Source: Gossypium raimondii
Lineage: Eukaryota; Streptophyta; Magnoliopsida; Malvales; Malvaceae
Direction of reading: 5' to 3'
Assembly: GCF_025698545.1 (NCBI RefSeq)
Contig: NC_068577.1
Coordinates: forward strand, 8,757,501-8,821,500
Length of the DNA stretch: 64,000 bases
The notes under the pieces were generated by a model. That model searched no databases and had not been told where the DNA came from. It saw nothing but the letters and a program-made list of their open reading frames with translations. This document shows, piece after piece, positions 1 to 13,019 of the stretch. Position 1 is the stretch's first letter, and every line of letters begins with the position of its first letter. Both the position numbers and the translations under genes were made by a program.

Positions 1-236
1 CTTCAGCTCGCACTTCTGGCTCAAACACTTGCTTAGCTTACTCTAACAATGCAAAATCTGTTACCAGATTTAATACCGCAGCTCACTTTTCAAATGAGGC
101 TTTTCCTTTCACTTCAAAGCTTTTCAACTGATTGCGATATTCTGATTATATCTTGCTTTTTTAGCTTAAAACATGTATAGTGATAGTAAAAAAAGTTATC
201 ATCATGTAACCTAGTTTCCTTTTTTTACTTGTGCAG

Positions 237-2285
237 AATTATCACCCATCGAGAGTCCTTACTCTTGTTTATCAGCCATTTGCACTCGGAACACTTGCAA
301 TACTGGCTTACCACGAGGCAAAAATAAATACTAGAAGAAGGAACTTATTTGGATATACACTGTTTTTCTTAAGTTCCCTTGCAATTTTAGTTGTAAGTTC
401 CCTTGCAATTTATTTGGTACATGATAGGTTTACATTGAGAATGGCAACTGAAGCCTGCTCTCTCATCCTCAGAAACTTCGTATGTTTTTGTTTCATTAAC
501 TCAAAGTTATATCATTTGAGAGGATTATGATTTCTCTCCTCTACGTTTTACATATAGATGGATTTAGCTACGTCTGGTAAAGGAGGACTTGGAACTTTCA
601 TAGGAATTTGCATCATCAGTGGTGTTTTTGGGGTTGCAGATGCTAACGTGCAAGGTGGAATGGTTGGAGATCTCTCTTACATGAGACCTGAATTTATTCA
701 AGTCAGTATTAGGGATCAACATTGTAACATGTTAATGAGCTCTCTTTCGGCTGAAGTATCTGATGAATAACCTTTATGTTTTTCTTTTTGTTATTAGTCA
801 TATGTTGCTGGTTTGGCTGCCTCGGGGGTTATAACCTCTGCTTTGAGGTTAATCACAAAAGCAGCATTCGAGAATTCGCAGGGCGGTCTTCGCAAAGGAG
901 CCAGTACATTCTAATCGCCATCCTTCTTTGTTTGTTGATTATAGTCTAAATATCTGAAATTTGAATTAAGCTTGACAATTATTTGACTTGCAAGTCATTA
1001 GCTTCCCTTGCTTGCATAATATTATCTCCATGACCCATTGATGTTGGGACTATGGCAAATAATTTAAGTTTAAAATGCTTTGTACTATTTCCTGTGTATC
1101 ATTTAATAAAGAATGATAATCACTTTCCCTGGTTTTATTTCAAATCATTATTCAAAAATTAGTTCTTTAATGGTTATATGTGGTTTTCTTGGTATATATT
1201 CGGTTGGTAGCAAACACGCTGTTACTCCTTCAAATCTTTATGCTGCTGCAATCTCTTGCATTTCTTGTTAGTGCAATTGACTGAAAAATGCAAATTTAGC
1301 CTGTTAATTCTTCTCTCTCTCTGTTTGTCTATTTTTCATGTTGATTTATCGCTATTTTGGTTTATTTGAGGCTAATAATATTTTTCTCTGCACAACACCC
1401 TCACCCCTATGCAGTTCTCTTCTTTGCCATCTCTTCATTTTTCGAGTTTCTCTGTGTTCTTCTCTATGCATATGTATTTCCAAAATTACCTGTTGTGAAG
1501 TACTATCGCTCAAAGGCAGCCTCTGAAGGATCTAAAACCGTTGCATCTGACCTTGCTGCTGGTGGCATTCAAGCATTACCTGAAACTGTATGTCATTCAT
1601 CCATAAAAACTAAAAAGATCCTAGTAAATTTCAATTGATTTATCTAACAACAATCAATGTCTTCCGTCAGGATGATGTTGAGTCCAAAAACCAGGAAAGG
1701 CTGAGTAACAAAGAGTTACTACTTCAGAATATTGATTATGCAATTGACATGTTCCTGATATATGCGCTGACACTATCTATTTTTCCTGGATTCTTGTCTG
1801 AAGATACCGGCAAACACAGTTTAGGAAGCTGGTATGTTTTTTTGTCTGAAACACTGCTATTCCTTCTCAGTGTGTGTAGATATAACGAAGTGACACCGGG
1901 TTTATCATAACATTGCAGGTATGCGCTTGTTTTGATATCAATGTATAATGTATGGGATCTTATTGGGAGATACATTCCACTCATAAAACCGTTGAAGCTG
2001 GAATCAAGGAAAGCTCTGACAACGGTGATAATTTCTCGTGTTTTACTTGTCCCGGCATTTTATTTCACATCCAAATACGGTGATCAAGGCTGGATGATCA
2101 TGCTAACAAGCATCTTAGGCTTAAGTAACGGTTACCTCACCGTATGTGTCCTTACATCTGCACCCAAGGGATACAAGGGACCTGAGCAGAATGCACTGGG
2201 GAATTTGCTTGTTTTGTTTCTCCTAGGAGGTATCTTTGCAGGGGTCACACTTGACTGGTTATGGCTCATAGGCAAGGGATGGTAA
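237..2285 (+). CDS. Equilibrative nucleoside transporter (ENT3/4/6/7-like), 3' part
   Basis: Membrane transporter that moves nucleosides, usually by proton symport at the plasma membrane (family knowledge). Six exons join in phase: 237-392, 558-701, 798-903, 1415-1587, 1671-1831, 1919-2285, giving 368 residues plus TAA. The first exon opens with NYHPSRVLTLVYQPFALG, typical of residues about 50 onward in plant ENTs, so roughly 50 N-terminal residues lie left of the window and bases 1-236 are intron ending in TGTGCAG. Family landmarks seen are DLATSGKGG, VQGGMVGDLS, GLAASG, LRLITKAAFE, VVKYYRSKAASEGSK, KYGDQGWM and the end NALGNLLVLF. The chain is highly hydrophobic with many predicted membrane spans and one hydrophilic loop (exons 4-5), as in the family. 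All donors are GT and all acceptors AG. No disabling mutation is visible. Paralogue assignment within the ENT3/4/6/7 group cannot be made. Confidence 0.9.
371..411 (+). repeat. Tandem duplication across an ENT splice donor
   Basis: The 17 bases at 371-387 recur at 395-411 with a period of 24. The first copy is the end of an exon; the second is the start of the following intron and supplies the GTAAGT donor at 393-398. Reading through would insert a repeated SSLAI motif without a frameshift. Confidence 0.7.
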
Positions 2286-3616
2286 AGTTTAGGTTCAAAG
2301 CTGGTTTTAGGAATGAAAAATCAGGTTTATTGAGTTGAAATTGGAAATAATGATCCCTTGCATTTTGATTTGAACACAGTAAATGATGAAATTGTTCCAT
2401 AGTCGTAGGCTACACGCACCAATGCTGAGATTTCATATTCATTAAAATTCCTTTGTATTCATCAACACCATGCTTTAAGATTACTGAATGTGTCATTGTC
2501 TTCTATTCTATCTGCCATATATCATATATCATATATCAAATTCCTAACCGCCCTACTAATCAAATAGTTAAGTCTTTAATCCTTAAAAATTGCAGCCAGA
2601 GGTAGATGGGTTTCAATTGCAACATGACAAATCTTTTAATAAAAAGTAATTTAAATCTAAAATAATAAAATTTAAACTCTAAACATCAGTTTTGATTGTT
2701 AAACTTAGTTTATTTTGTGTAATTTTATATATATTTTCAGATATTTTTCACTCTTGCCAAAATTATCGGTCTAAATGTTTTATCATACTAAATTAAAATA
2801 GAATGTTAATATATTTTATCTGTATTTGTGGATCAAACCTGTCATTTTATCATACTTACCATGCGGGAGACTGAAAATATTTATATAAAAAATATGATTT
2901 TGTTGCAACTCAGAGAATTTTTAGTATTAATAATGCTATTGATTAAATTGGTGTCACAACTAGATACTGGTTCAAGATCAATGGCAGTACCATATTAAAT
3001 AGTTGCACCCATTTAGTATTTTAATTTAATGTATTTATGTTTAAATTTCGTTTTACTCACAATTTACTTCATTTCTTTTATTTTAATATTGTACTGATTT
3101 AATTTGGTGTTGTTAATTAATTCCAAATCATATGTTTTATTATTTATTATATGTTATTTTTAAACATTTTATGTTTTAAATACGTAATTTTCACACGTAT
3201 AAACATGTGATAAAATTTCTAGTTATTTATAAGAAGTTGAATATTAGACTATAAATAAATATACGTGTAAACAAAATTTCAATAAATTTAAAATGCTATA
3301 CTAAAACAAATTGACACTGATATGTACCAATACAAGAACAAAAATAATATACGCACCAAAACGATATTGATTAGTTTTGTTTGATTTCTTCACGTCAGTT
3401 GTTCCTTAAGCTTTAAGCTTACTACCTAGGCTGATATAACTCATACGACAAAATATTCTCTCAATGTCACGTCATTGATTTTCGTTGACCTAAAAAACTT
3501 AATAAAATTTTAAAATTAATAAATATAATAATTTTTGTAAAAGTTAAAAAAAACATATAAAATCCAACAGAAAACTTTATAAAATCAAATTTCAAAACAA
3601 AAAAAATTATTAGATA
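2286..3616. other. 3' UTR of ENT and AT-rich intergenic DNA
   Basis: The first few hundred bases should be the transporter's 3' UTR. The remainder is AT-rich, with a run of overlapping ATATCAT at about 2516-2538, and no coding signal that I can support. Confidence 0.5.
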
Positions 3617-3946
3617 TTTTTAAAAGGCTTAATCCATGATACTTCAATTTTTTATTTTAATTTCGTACATAAAGTATGCCTCCGTTATATTTTTTAGTTC
3701 ATCTTTTTTACAAACTTTAAATTTTCTTTTAAAACCAATTACAAAGCCTCACATGATGTCTTTTATTAAATGTATATACACATTAAAATATATATAAATA
3801 AAATAAATATATAAAATTTCAAAAATTTATATGTAAAATATAGAAAAAACATATAAATTATAAAAATTAAATTTACAAAAATACAAAATTGAAAAGAAAT
3901 TAGATGAAATTAATAATATTAATACAAAAATGTATAAAAATACAAA

Positions 3947-4181
3947 TGTTATAAAATAAAGAGAGATAGAGAGAATAAAGAATAAAGAAAATATGAAAGC
4001 AATAGAGGATAAACTTTATTGATCAAAAGAAATGATTACAATACTTTATCGAATCTCTATTTATAGGTACAAGAAGCATAAAAGAAGTAGAGATCTAATT
4101 CTAATAACTATTAGAATTTAAAGTACATTAAAACTTTATCTTGATTATGATGGACATCTACTTAATAAGATATTCATAACA
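3947..4181 (-). repeat. Copia 3' LTR
   Basis: Direct repeat of 15763-15998 with scattered substitutions; plus-strand ends TGTTATAAAA and ATTCATAACA. Confidence 0.85.
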
Positions 4182-4217
4182 CTCTCCATTGGATGTCCAT
4201 TGGTAGATAATGAGTAT

Positions 4218-4369
4218 CGTTAAAACCTTATTAGGAAAAACACTATGGGATAAAAACCTAATGAAGGAAAAAGAGTACACAATCTATTATACGCATAATA
4301 TGCTGCCCCATTAAAAACCTTACTAGGAAAACTCAATGGGACAAAACCTCAATTAAGGGAAAAAGAGAT
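4218..4369. repeat. Diverged tandem duplication next to copia polypurine tract
   Basis: Two units of about 60-90 bases share the pattern TTAAAACCTTA..AGGAAAAAC...GGAAAAAGAG (about 4220 and 4311). It lies just inside the 3' LTR of the minus-strand copia element, in its non-coding 3' region. Confidence 0.55.
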
Positions 4370-6238
4370 TTGCTAGTTTTTCAAATGACTATTTAAATGT
4401 ATTTGCTAAGCATTTATATTACCATTTTTTTTTAAAAGTCGTGAGTGAGGGAAATTTGGGGAAATATATTTTGATCTCTTCAGAGATTCAACAATAATCA
4501 TCATAACAAACTTTAATCATGATTCTTTTATAAAAACATAAATAGGTATTTTGAATCATTTTATAATCCTCCTTCAACTACTATTCACTAAGTCAAGTTT
4601 ACCACATATGTTCAAATTATTTTAATTTATATAAATGAACAATTTCTCAAGAATTTCAATATGCTTCGGCATCCTAAATCCTTCAAGGATTTTAATATAA
4701 ACTTTACTATATAGTTATTTATAAAAGGTTGTAACAATAACCATTAGGCTAAATTAAATCTTTTATGAATTGTCAATTTAATAATATATCTAAAGGTTAT
4801 TGCATCCACCACAAAAAAATATTATATCTTTTCATAATCAATACCAGGACTTAGCGAAAAACTTTATATTTTTATTCCGCTTTTGCAAAACTACTTCAAT
4901 TGTACTCTCACTAGCTTTATACATTTAGATATTTGGACTACTGGTCCAAAAACTCCACAAATTTAATTGTACTTGAGTTGCGTCTTTCTATTTTGATTAA
5001 TTTATTCCATATCTATATTTCTCAATAGATTTATTTAAGATCCTCATTTTATTTCATTATTTCAATAATAATATTGCATGCAAAATCATTGTCGACCATT
5101 TTTATTATTCGGTTCCACATTTTCCCGAATTGACATAACTTATCGAGATCTCTTATTTTCATTATTTTAAAATTCAGTTTTAGGTACCTGAATCTCTTTT
5201 GAACTTTTACTTATTAGTTATGTCTTAGGTCTCTTCTAAAACACTCGCCTCCACTATATGACCATCTAGAAGAATTTTCGCCTTTGAAACCGATCAATCT
5301 ATTATTTATTCTAACTAATTGTCCTACTGGAACTTTGATTCAAATTAAAATATTAGATGGTATATAACACTTGGTTATTCTTATTAAGTTTGTAAATACA
5401 TCTAACAGTTAACTTGTAATGAGTTATCATTATTGAACTTCTGGTTCAAATTACTTCCCCTAACTCATTACAAGTTATTATTTCTCTCCGCTTAATGTTG
5501 GGAAAACTATCGAATCAAAATTGTAATCACAAATCATGTCATAATTGAATCTCGAATACATTTAAAACTTGTAATTAATATATATTCCCAACTTTCTTTG
5601 AAGATTCACTCATCTTTGTGCATTGTGGTGGAGCAATTAAAACATATACGCACATACAAAAATTCAAAGATGAGAATTATTTAGCTCTTGATCAAAAACC
5701 AATTGTAATGGGAAGTATTTATAACTTATTGGTTTGATGCGTACAACACGTAAATCAACATAATATCATGTTGAAATGGGAAGTTTAGTTCTCATAAGTA
5801 ATGGTTTAGACATTAATCAGAGGTGCTTAATCAATAATTTCTCTAAATCATTATGCACAAACTTTTACAAAAGTTTTTCAAACTCAACCAATAAAAGATT
5901 GAGATATAAACTCATTAGTATTAGCAAGATGAATTATCTTAATTACATTATCTGAAATTAATTATTTAAACAAGCAATCTTGCAAATGACAGGTTGCAAA
6001 TTGATAACACATATGTGATTATTTTGTAGATGCATCTACCAAAATCATATAGGGTCCGTTTGTTTACCAGGAAAACATTTAACTTACATTGGTAAAACAT
6101 TTTCAGAAACACGGGAAAATGAGAAGCTATTTCTGGGAAAATGTCTTACCGATTTTATTTCTGTAAGACATTTTCCATCTTTCCTCCTCCTTCCATCATT
6201 CTCCTTCTTCATCCAGTTGGACCAGTTCTGTAATACCC

Positions 6239-6420
6239 CTTACCCGTATTCGTCGCCGAAATAGAGTATGAGGCATTACCAGATTTTATTGAATAAATAT
6301 TTTTTTATTTTTTATTTTTTTAAATTTAATATAACCCCTTTATAAATCTCTAATCTTCCCTGCAAATTTTAAACCGAGACCAATTCGGCACAACCAATCC
6401 ATTTCAATATATTTTCAAGA
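6239..6420 (-). repeat. Remnant of gypsy 3' LTR, 182 bp
   Basis: Near-identical to 7130-7322 with a few substitutions. Similarity stops after TTTTCAAGA, where gag sequence begins: this is the deletion junction. Confidence 0.88.
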
Positions 6421-6991
6421 AATTCTTTTCTCTTCTGATCAAGGAACCTCTGACTAATATATTTCTTTCTGAACTCGGTCTGAAAGAATTCCCACGTAAT
6501 TTCTTTTTCGGAACAACTGAAACTTTAGTATTCCACCAGTGGTAAGCTGTATCTTTTAGCAATGATATTGCACATTTCAGACACTCTTCTGGTGTGCAAG
6601 ATAATTCCTCCAAAACCCGAATAGTATTCTCTAACCAAAACTCATCTCATTCGGGATCATCATTAACTGTAGCTCTGAATTCCTCTGCCCCATATTTTCT
6701 AATTTTATCAACCGGAGCTTTCCCTTTTCTGATAGATTCGGCACCTGTACCCTGCGAAATCTTGGGAACCGATGGAGGAGGAGGAGGGGGAGCTTGAGTT
6801 TGCTGCACTACAGGGTTAGTTCTTATATACTGAGTAAACCATTCATTCATCATTTGATAGAAGGCCATTTTAGCTTCTTCATTTTGGTCCCTTGTCTCGG
6901 ACCTTCTACTACTAGTAGCTTCAGCTTCTCTTTGTTCTTAAGCCGGAGCATGACTCCCGGCTTCCTCGGGTTGAGCTCGGTCGGCAGACAT
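6421..6991 (-). pseudogene. Truncated gypsy gag
   Basis: The minus-strand reading starts MSADRAQPEEAG and hits a TAA after about 17 codons. It then continues with FYQMMNEWFTQYIRTN, a proline run, and the gag motif CTPEECLKCAISLLKDTAY. After the YHWWNT motif the frame breaks, and the gene ends at the LTR junction at 6420. It encodes no full capsid and lacks zinc knuckle and pol. A non-functional remnant. Confidence 0.85.
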
Positions 6992-7112
6992 TTACTATAA
7001 GAAAATCACATTTCAAATGGTCAGGAGATATCACACTATCAATAATAATTTAAATGGCATGTATAGCTAATCTCATATTTGCTACGTCGGTCCGAGAACC
7101 GGCTAAAACGTA

Positions 7113-7124
7113 GCTCTGATACCA
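7113..7124 (-). other. Gypsy primer-binding site
   Basis: On the minus strand TGGTATCAGAGC follows the LTR end after a few bases. This matches the initiator-methionine tRNA priming site used by many plant LTR retrotransposons. Confidence 0.85.
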
Positions 7125-7129
7125 ACAAA

Positions 7130-10098
7130 TGTAATACCTCCTACCCGTATTCGTCGCCGAAATAAAGTATGAGGCATTACCAGATTTTATCGAATAAATA
7201 TTTTTTATTCTTTATCTTTTTTAAAATTCAATATAACCCCTTTATAAATCTCTAATCTTCCCTGCAAATTTTAAACCGAGACCAATCCGGCACAACCAAT
7301 CCATTTCAATATATTTTCAAGATAGATTTATCATATTCATAAGATAATCTCATCACATACCAAAAATAAAATTTGTTAGCCATACCAATGGCTAACTATA
7401 CATTCATTTCACATTAACATCTACTTTACTAGCTTATACATGCCATTGATTTCCAAAATAAAGTTTCTTTATATGCCGAGATCTTGAGGTTGATAGTGTG
7501 ATGCGTCTCCGACCAAATCCGACCTCTGAGCTCTTAACACTACAAAACAGGGGAAAAGGAACACGGGGTAAGCACTTTGTGCTTAGTAAGCTCATGTAAC
7601 AAGAATTATACTTACCTAATATTTTCAATACAATGCAATAAATATTCATACATCCATTCAATGCATTATTCCCCTATCATGCACAAACTCAACAGTCAAA
7701 TTAGTCCAATAATTTCCATGTATCAATAATTTATACCATGATTGATGAGCTCATCAATTCCATGATTTCCATTTCCTTATTGTTTTTCCATATTTATCCC
7801 GTTGAACTACTTGGAATTTCGATGGATTTTCAGGGGTACACCTAAGTGTACAAATCCGGGTCCGTCAATTCATATTCATGTGCACACATTTCCATTTCAG
7901 AGAGCACACTCCCACGAACCTCATCCTTACAGCGGGATTACCAGTCCAGGCTAAATCCCCTGTAATATAAACTTATAGAGTATTGTCGGGATTACCACCA
8001 AGGCTAAATCCCACAACGACAATTACTCTAATGAGCTTGGATCCAATTACAGTCCAAAGCTAAATTGAGACCTAATTCGGATTACCCGTCCGGGCTAAAT
8101 CCATTTTCCACATATTCTTCGGGAGGGCTATATCAGGATAGGATCACCCGTCCCGGCTAGATCCTTTTTACCGTCAATTCCTTTTCAGAGATCCATCGAA
8201 TTTTCCTTTCATTCAACCGGGATTTATTTCCTCTTTTCATCAAGAATATCAATACTTCATCAATTATCATACAATAAACATCCAACTCATTTTCACATCA
8301 ATAACAAACATTTCAAGCATTTAAGAATATAATTCAAGTTACACGAACTTACCTCGACACTTATTCGTAACCAAAAATCTACTAATCCCGAACTTTTTCT
8401 TTTCCTCGATCTTGCTTCGTATTTGAATTTTCTGGATCTAAATAAATAAATTTAATCATCAATCTAATACATTTCATGTTATATGTATCATTCTCTATAA
8501 TTCCATTATTATTTATAGTGCATTCGAAGCTGTCTCATTGAGTCACAGCCACTAAATTATTTATATCTTGAGATACGGAACTCCAAATTAAGATCCGTTA
8601 ATTTTCCCTGAAACTATGCTCACATATATTCTTACCATAAAATTTTCAGAATTTTTGGTTTAGCCAACAAGTACAGTTTATTCTTTAAAGTTTCCCCTGT
8701 TTCATTGTTTGACAGTTCCTACCCCTCTTCCCTAAAAATTAATTATCTCATTGTACAGAATTTGGATAATGTTTCCGTTTGATTCTTCTGAAAATAGACT
8801 CATTAATGATTCTAACCATATAAATTATAACTCATAATCATTTTTGTACAATTTTTAATGATTTTCCAAAGTCAGAACAGGGGAACCCGAATTCATTCTG
8901 ACCTTGTCTCACAAAATCTATTATATCTCATGATTTACAATTTCATTGCTTACACCGTTTCTTTTATAAGAAACTAGACTCAATAAGATTTAATTTCATA
9001 TTTTATTCATCCTATAATTCGATCTATAAAATTTTGGTGATTTTTCAAAGTTAGAGTACTGCTGCTGTTAAAAATTGTTTTAGTATATGATGTTAATTAC
9101 CATTTTTCCCTAAACTTTCAATAAATGATAATTTCATCCCTTCTCAATTAACCTCTCAATTGAGCTGATTTTTCTCAATTAACACTTTATCCCATCACTT
9201 TAAACTACTTTATAAGCTTTGGAAATTAGAATTTTAGCACTAGACTTTAATTCCAAACTTTTTCACAATTAAGTCCTACGAATCAATTTCTATTGAAATT
9301 ACCTAATAAAATCATCTCATAAACAAATTAAAGCTTCAATTTCATCCTATTTCATCATAAAATTCTAGCACATATTCATAGAAACTTTCAAATTCATTCA
9401 TAAAATCAAAAACTAATGAATTTAGTAATAGGACCTAGTTGTAAAAGTCTTAAAAACACAAAAATTACAAGAAAAAGGCAAGGATTAACTCACTTGGTGC
9501 AAAAATTATCAAAAACCAGCTTGAAGAAACCCTTAGGTCATTTTTTTGCTGATGAGAATACAGAAAAATAAAGAGAATTCTAGATATTCCACTTTAGTCC
9601 TAATTTTTAAAGTAAATTTTGCAATATTCCAATTTTACACTCTCTTGATTTTTCTCAGCGTATGCCGCCCAAAATATCTTCTTTTGGGCTTATTTTCAAT
9701 TTATGTCCCTCTTCATTTAACAATTGAGCTATTTAATCCTTCTAGTAACTTTTACATCTTTTTCAATTTAGTCCTTTTCACTTAATTGATTACCCAAACA
9801 TTAAAATTTTCTAACGAAATTTTAATACCATATTACTAACACTTCATAAATATTTATAAAAATACTTTTGATTCAATTTTACGAGATCGAGGTCTCGATA
9901 CCTTATTTTTACCCAATTTCTTCAATACTTTCTTTTTCTAACTAATCACTAAATCGGTAAAATTTTTCTATTGATATTTTCATACGATTTTCCTATCATA
10001 CCAATATTCATGCAAAAATATTAAAATAAATTTCTCTTTAAATCGGATTTGTGGTTACGAAACCACTATTCTGATAACCTTGAATTTGGGCCATTACA
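7130..10098 (-). repeat. Complete gypsy 5' LTR, about 2.97 kb
   Basis: Long LTR with TG...CA ends (plus-strand TGTAATACCTCC to GGGCCATTACA). Between about 7880 and 8180 it holds several short units of the type GGATTACC..CCGGCTAAATCC, an internal minor repeat. No coding content. Confidence 0.85.
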
Positions 10099-10349
10099 AG
10101 TTCCCTTCTTGAAACAAAGCTCAAGGTAACTTTTTTATGCTTTACTCTGTGTTTCATTCAATTTGTCGCCTCTCTCACTCAAATCTTTTTCTTCCTTGTT
10201 TTTTTATTGAAGAATCTATTTGGATTTTGCATCTGTCTGTTGAAGAATCTTCTTCTTCTTCCCTAATTTATTTTTAACTTTCTTCCTTTTGTTGGGATTG
10301 GGAGGATTCAAGTTCTAGTTCTAATTCTTTTTGTGTGGCATCTCCTTGC

Positions 10350-12177
10350 AAATATGCATCAGAGCCAAGTATAATTCATTATGCAAAAATCGCCCTACAA
10401 TTACAAAATAAGATAGTCTGGGATGTGGCTTTGTGGTACAGATGGATGACGATAAGCGTTACTGTTGTCAAAAGTCAATCTAAATTCATCACTTAACTGT
10501 TTGCCTGAGTTCTAGAATATATAGACTCATAGATGTAGAACATATTTCTCGAGTGGCTTAAAATGCTGCTGCAACGAGGCAGGCTGTAATCATTGGAGTC
10601 AATTTATATTTTGTTAGCTTGATTCCATAATTCTACTCTGTGTTTTATATAGTCTATATGTGTTTGTGTGCGCATCTGCATGCACATGTGTTATAAGAGA
10701 ACATTATGATTTATGCTTGATGCAGAAAAAGGAAAATAACAAGAGAATGAAGGAAGAACATAATATAGTCAGGAAAAGTAAAGACAAAAAGGTAAGATTT
10801 ATGGGTTTCTTTCTTCTGTGTGCTAAACTGTAATTATTTATGTTTTCTTTACTCATATGAGCATGCTCAGTTTTTTAACTCTTAGAACGCAAGATATTAG
10901 ATATCCTTTAAAGGTAAAATATTCTCCCTGTGATACTGACACGCAGAGAGCATATCTTTATTTAATTTCCCATTTCCTCTTTCACATGGGCACATCTGGA
11001 GAGATGTGAATGACTGCTTCCATTCACAATGGAAACCTCTCTTGTATGTAGTGGAGCAGAGCTCATTGAGCATAGGGAAGTTATTAAGTTGAACATAATA
11101 TTTTATATTTTTGTGGTACAGATGTTAGATGGAGATTTTTCTTTTGATGAATATGTTAGATGGAGATTTAATTGGTTTTTAGACTTGTAATATATTAGAT
11201 TCAAGATAATTTCTTTCAAAGTTTCCAATTCATGATAATATTTTGTTGACATAATAATAAATAGGGAAATATTTGTAGTTTATGATTTATGACTGTTTTT
11301 TGGACCAAAAGATGCTTAGGAATAGCTTTTGTTTTGTTTTCAGGAAAGAGTTGTTGATCTCACGGCAAAGCCTACTCAGTTTGCAGCTCGACCTAATCTT
11401 TCTCCTTATGCACCCCTAGTGATTCCTATGGACTATGATGATGGTATTCCATACAGAGGTGGGTGTTATCTTTGACTATTTTTAAGTTGCTCTTAATTGT
11501 TCGAGGTTTAAAGATGTGCTCTATTGGTTTAGATTTGATCTTTGAATCATTTTGGTGCTTTCTTGAGTTTTTTTTATTTACTTGATCCCTACTATGCATA
11601 TTGTTCTGATTTTAGATGTTCATAGCTTGAGCTATCTGTCAATGCTTTTGTAATTTATGTTGACAAGAGATGTTGAAACTTTGAAGGATTTGGACTGTGG
11701 GGGTGAAGCATTATTTCTGCCTTTTTCTTAGCCTGTGGGGCTTTAGTTGGCAGGTCTTATTTGATTCCCGTTTTATGTTCTGTTATGGGCTTTAATAAAC
11801 TACCAATTTCTAATAAAGAAAAGAAAGTGAGAAAAGTGAAGAGGAAAATTTGATGTTCTTCTATAGATGCATTTTTTGTCACAGATGCAAGTAACAGAAG
11901 AAAGGGTCCAAGTCATAGCTAAAAATAGTCTAAAAGAGAAGTAAGAAGTAGCTATAATTTTTTATTGAATATATTCTCTTCTTGATCATTACAACAAATA
12001 AAGCTTGAATTTAGATTTATGGTGCTTGATTAAAATATTTTATGATGTTAACACTGGAAATTTTAATGGAAAGCTGCGTTATGCTATTTTACAGCTATTA
12101 GTGGGGTGACAGGAGAACTTCTAGAGCAGAATGCTCATGCCTTCAATCAAATATCTGCAAATCTTGCAGCTTTTCAG
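10350..12177 (+). pseudogene. Captured fragment of a DUF3755 / SANT-like host gene
   Basis: Four exon-like blocks read in one consistent phase: 10350-10451 (YASEPSIIHYAKIAL, ending DVALWYRWMT), 10726-10791 (KKENNKRMKEEHNIVRK), 11344-11458 (TAKPTQFAARPNLSPYAP) and 12095-12177 (ISGVTGELLEQNAHAFNQIS). The order and wording match plant DUF3755 proteins, nuclear proteins of poorly known function with a SANT/Myb-like start (family recognition from memory). Introns are retained, with GT-AG borders at three of four junctions, so it was acquired as DNA rather than as a cDNA. It lacks a credible start exon and the C-terminal part, and the donor after the first block is AT instead of GT. It lies wholly inside the TIR element 6052-13050, which points to capture by that transposon. 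Possibly transcribed, but it cannot give the normal protein. Confidence 0.75.
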
Positions 12178-13019
12178 GTGAACTACCGATGAAAGCACTT
12201 AGAAAGCAGTGCTGGAAAAAGAACTATTTGGTTGGATTCACCTGGCTCAGTCTTCTAGCTATGACTTCTCATTGTTGTCCAACTTTCAGAAGATAGGACG
12301 AGATTGAAAGGAGTGCATGATTTCTATGTGGTTAGTACGAGTGTCTTGACTGATTCATTTATTTGTTCAACCAACGTGTGCTTTTGATGTATTTAAATAA
12401 AAGCTTTCGTTATTCTACAGTGAAAGGGTCTGCATCATTATTTTTAAATATTTATGATATTATTTAAACTCCTAATTGAGTTGTTGTCACGAGTCGGTCG
12501 AGCTCCAATTCGGTTAGAGAAATTATTAAAATGTTCTTCCTTAATTAAAATAAATTGTATTATTTGAGGGTAGTTTAGTCTTTTATTTAAAAATAATAAT
12601 AAGTTTACATGTGGTGAGATTTTAATATTATATTTGCATTTTAATTGTATTATGCATACTTTATTGCTTCAATGAATTGGATATATATACTTAAAATAAA
12701 CCCTTGACTAGGGAAATATAAAAATTTGCATGTGGCGTGATTTAAACTCGTGTTAATATTCTAGCTTAATAATTGAGTATTATTATATATTTAATTTGAT
12801 TTATTTATTTATAAATAAATCATTGCAATATATGTAAAAACAATTTAAAATATAAATTTATTAATATATATATAAATGTATTAGTATATGTAAGAACGAC
12901 TTTTAGGAAAATATTTTTGAAATCCAAACAATGTAAAATATTTTACACAGATTCATCCAAACACCAGAAAAGTAAATCATTTCCAGAAAAGTAAATCATT
13001 TTTCAGAAATCATTTTCCA
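12178..13019. other. 3' arm of the level-3 TIR element
   Basis: After the last DUF3755 block come about 250 bases of intron-like or UTR-like sequence, then AT-rich DNA. A repeated CCAGAAAAGTAAATCATT unit lies at about 12965-13000, just inside the right TIR. No coding signal. Confidence 0.5.

Larger units (their letters stand above)
6239..10098 (-). mobile_element. Internally deleted Ty3/gypsy retrotransposon, level 4
   Basis: The element is bounded by TGTAATACC and CCATTACA ends and flanked by a perfect 5-bp TSD AGTTC (6234-6238 and 10099-10103). On the minus strand the order is complete 5' LTR (10098-7130), primer-binding site, N-terminal gag, then directly the last 182 bp of the 3' LTR (6420-6239). 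The rest of gag, all of pol and most of the 3' LTR are missing. This is a single deletion from gag into the LTR rather than a solo LTR. It inserted into the level-3 TIR element. Confidence 0.88.

Noticed and set aside
9546-9785. 79-codon frame in the gypsy LTR
   Set aside because: LTR sequence is non-coding in this family; the frame is an AT-rich chance opening.
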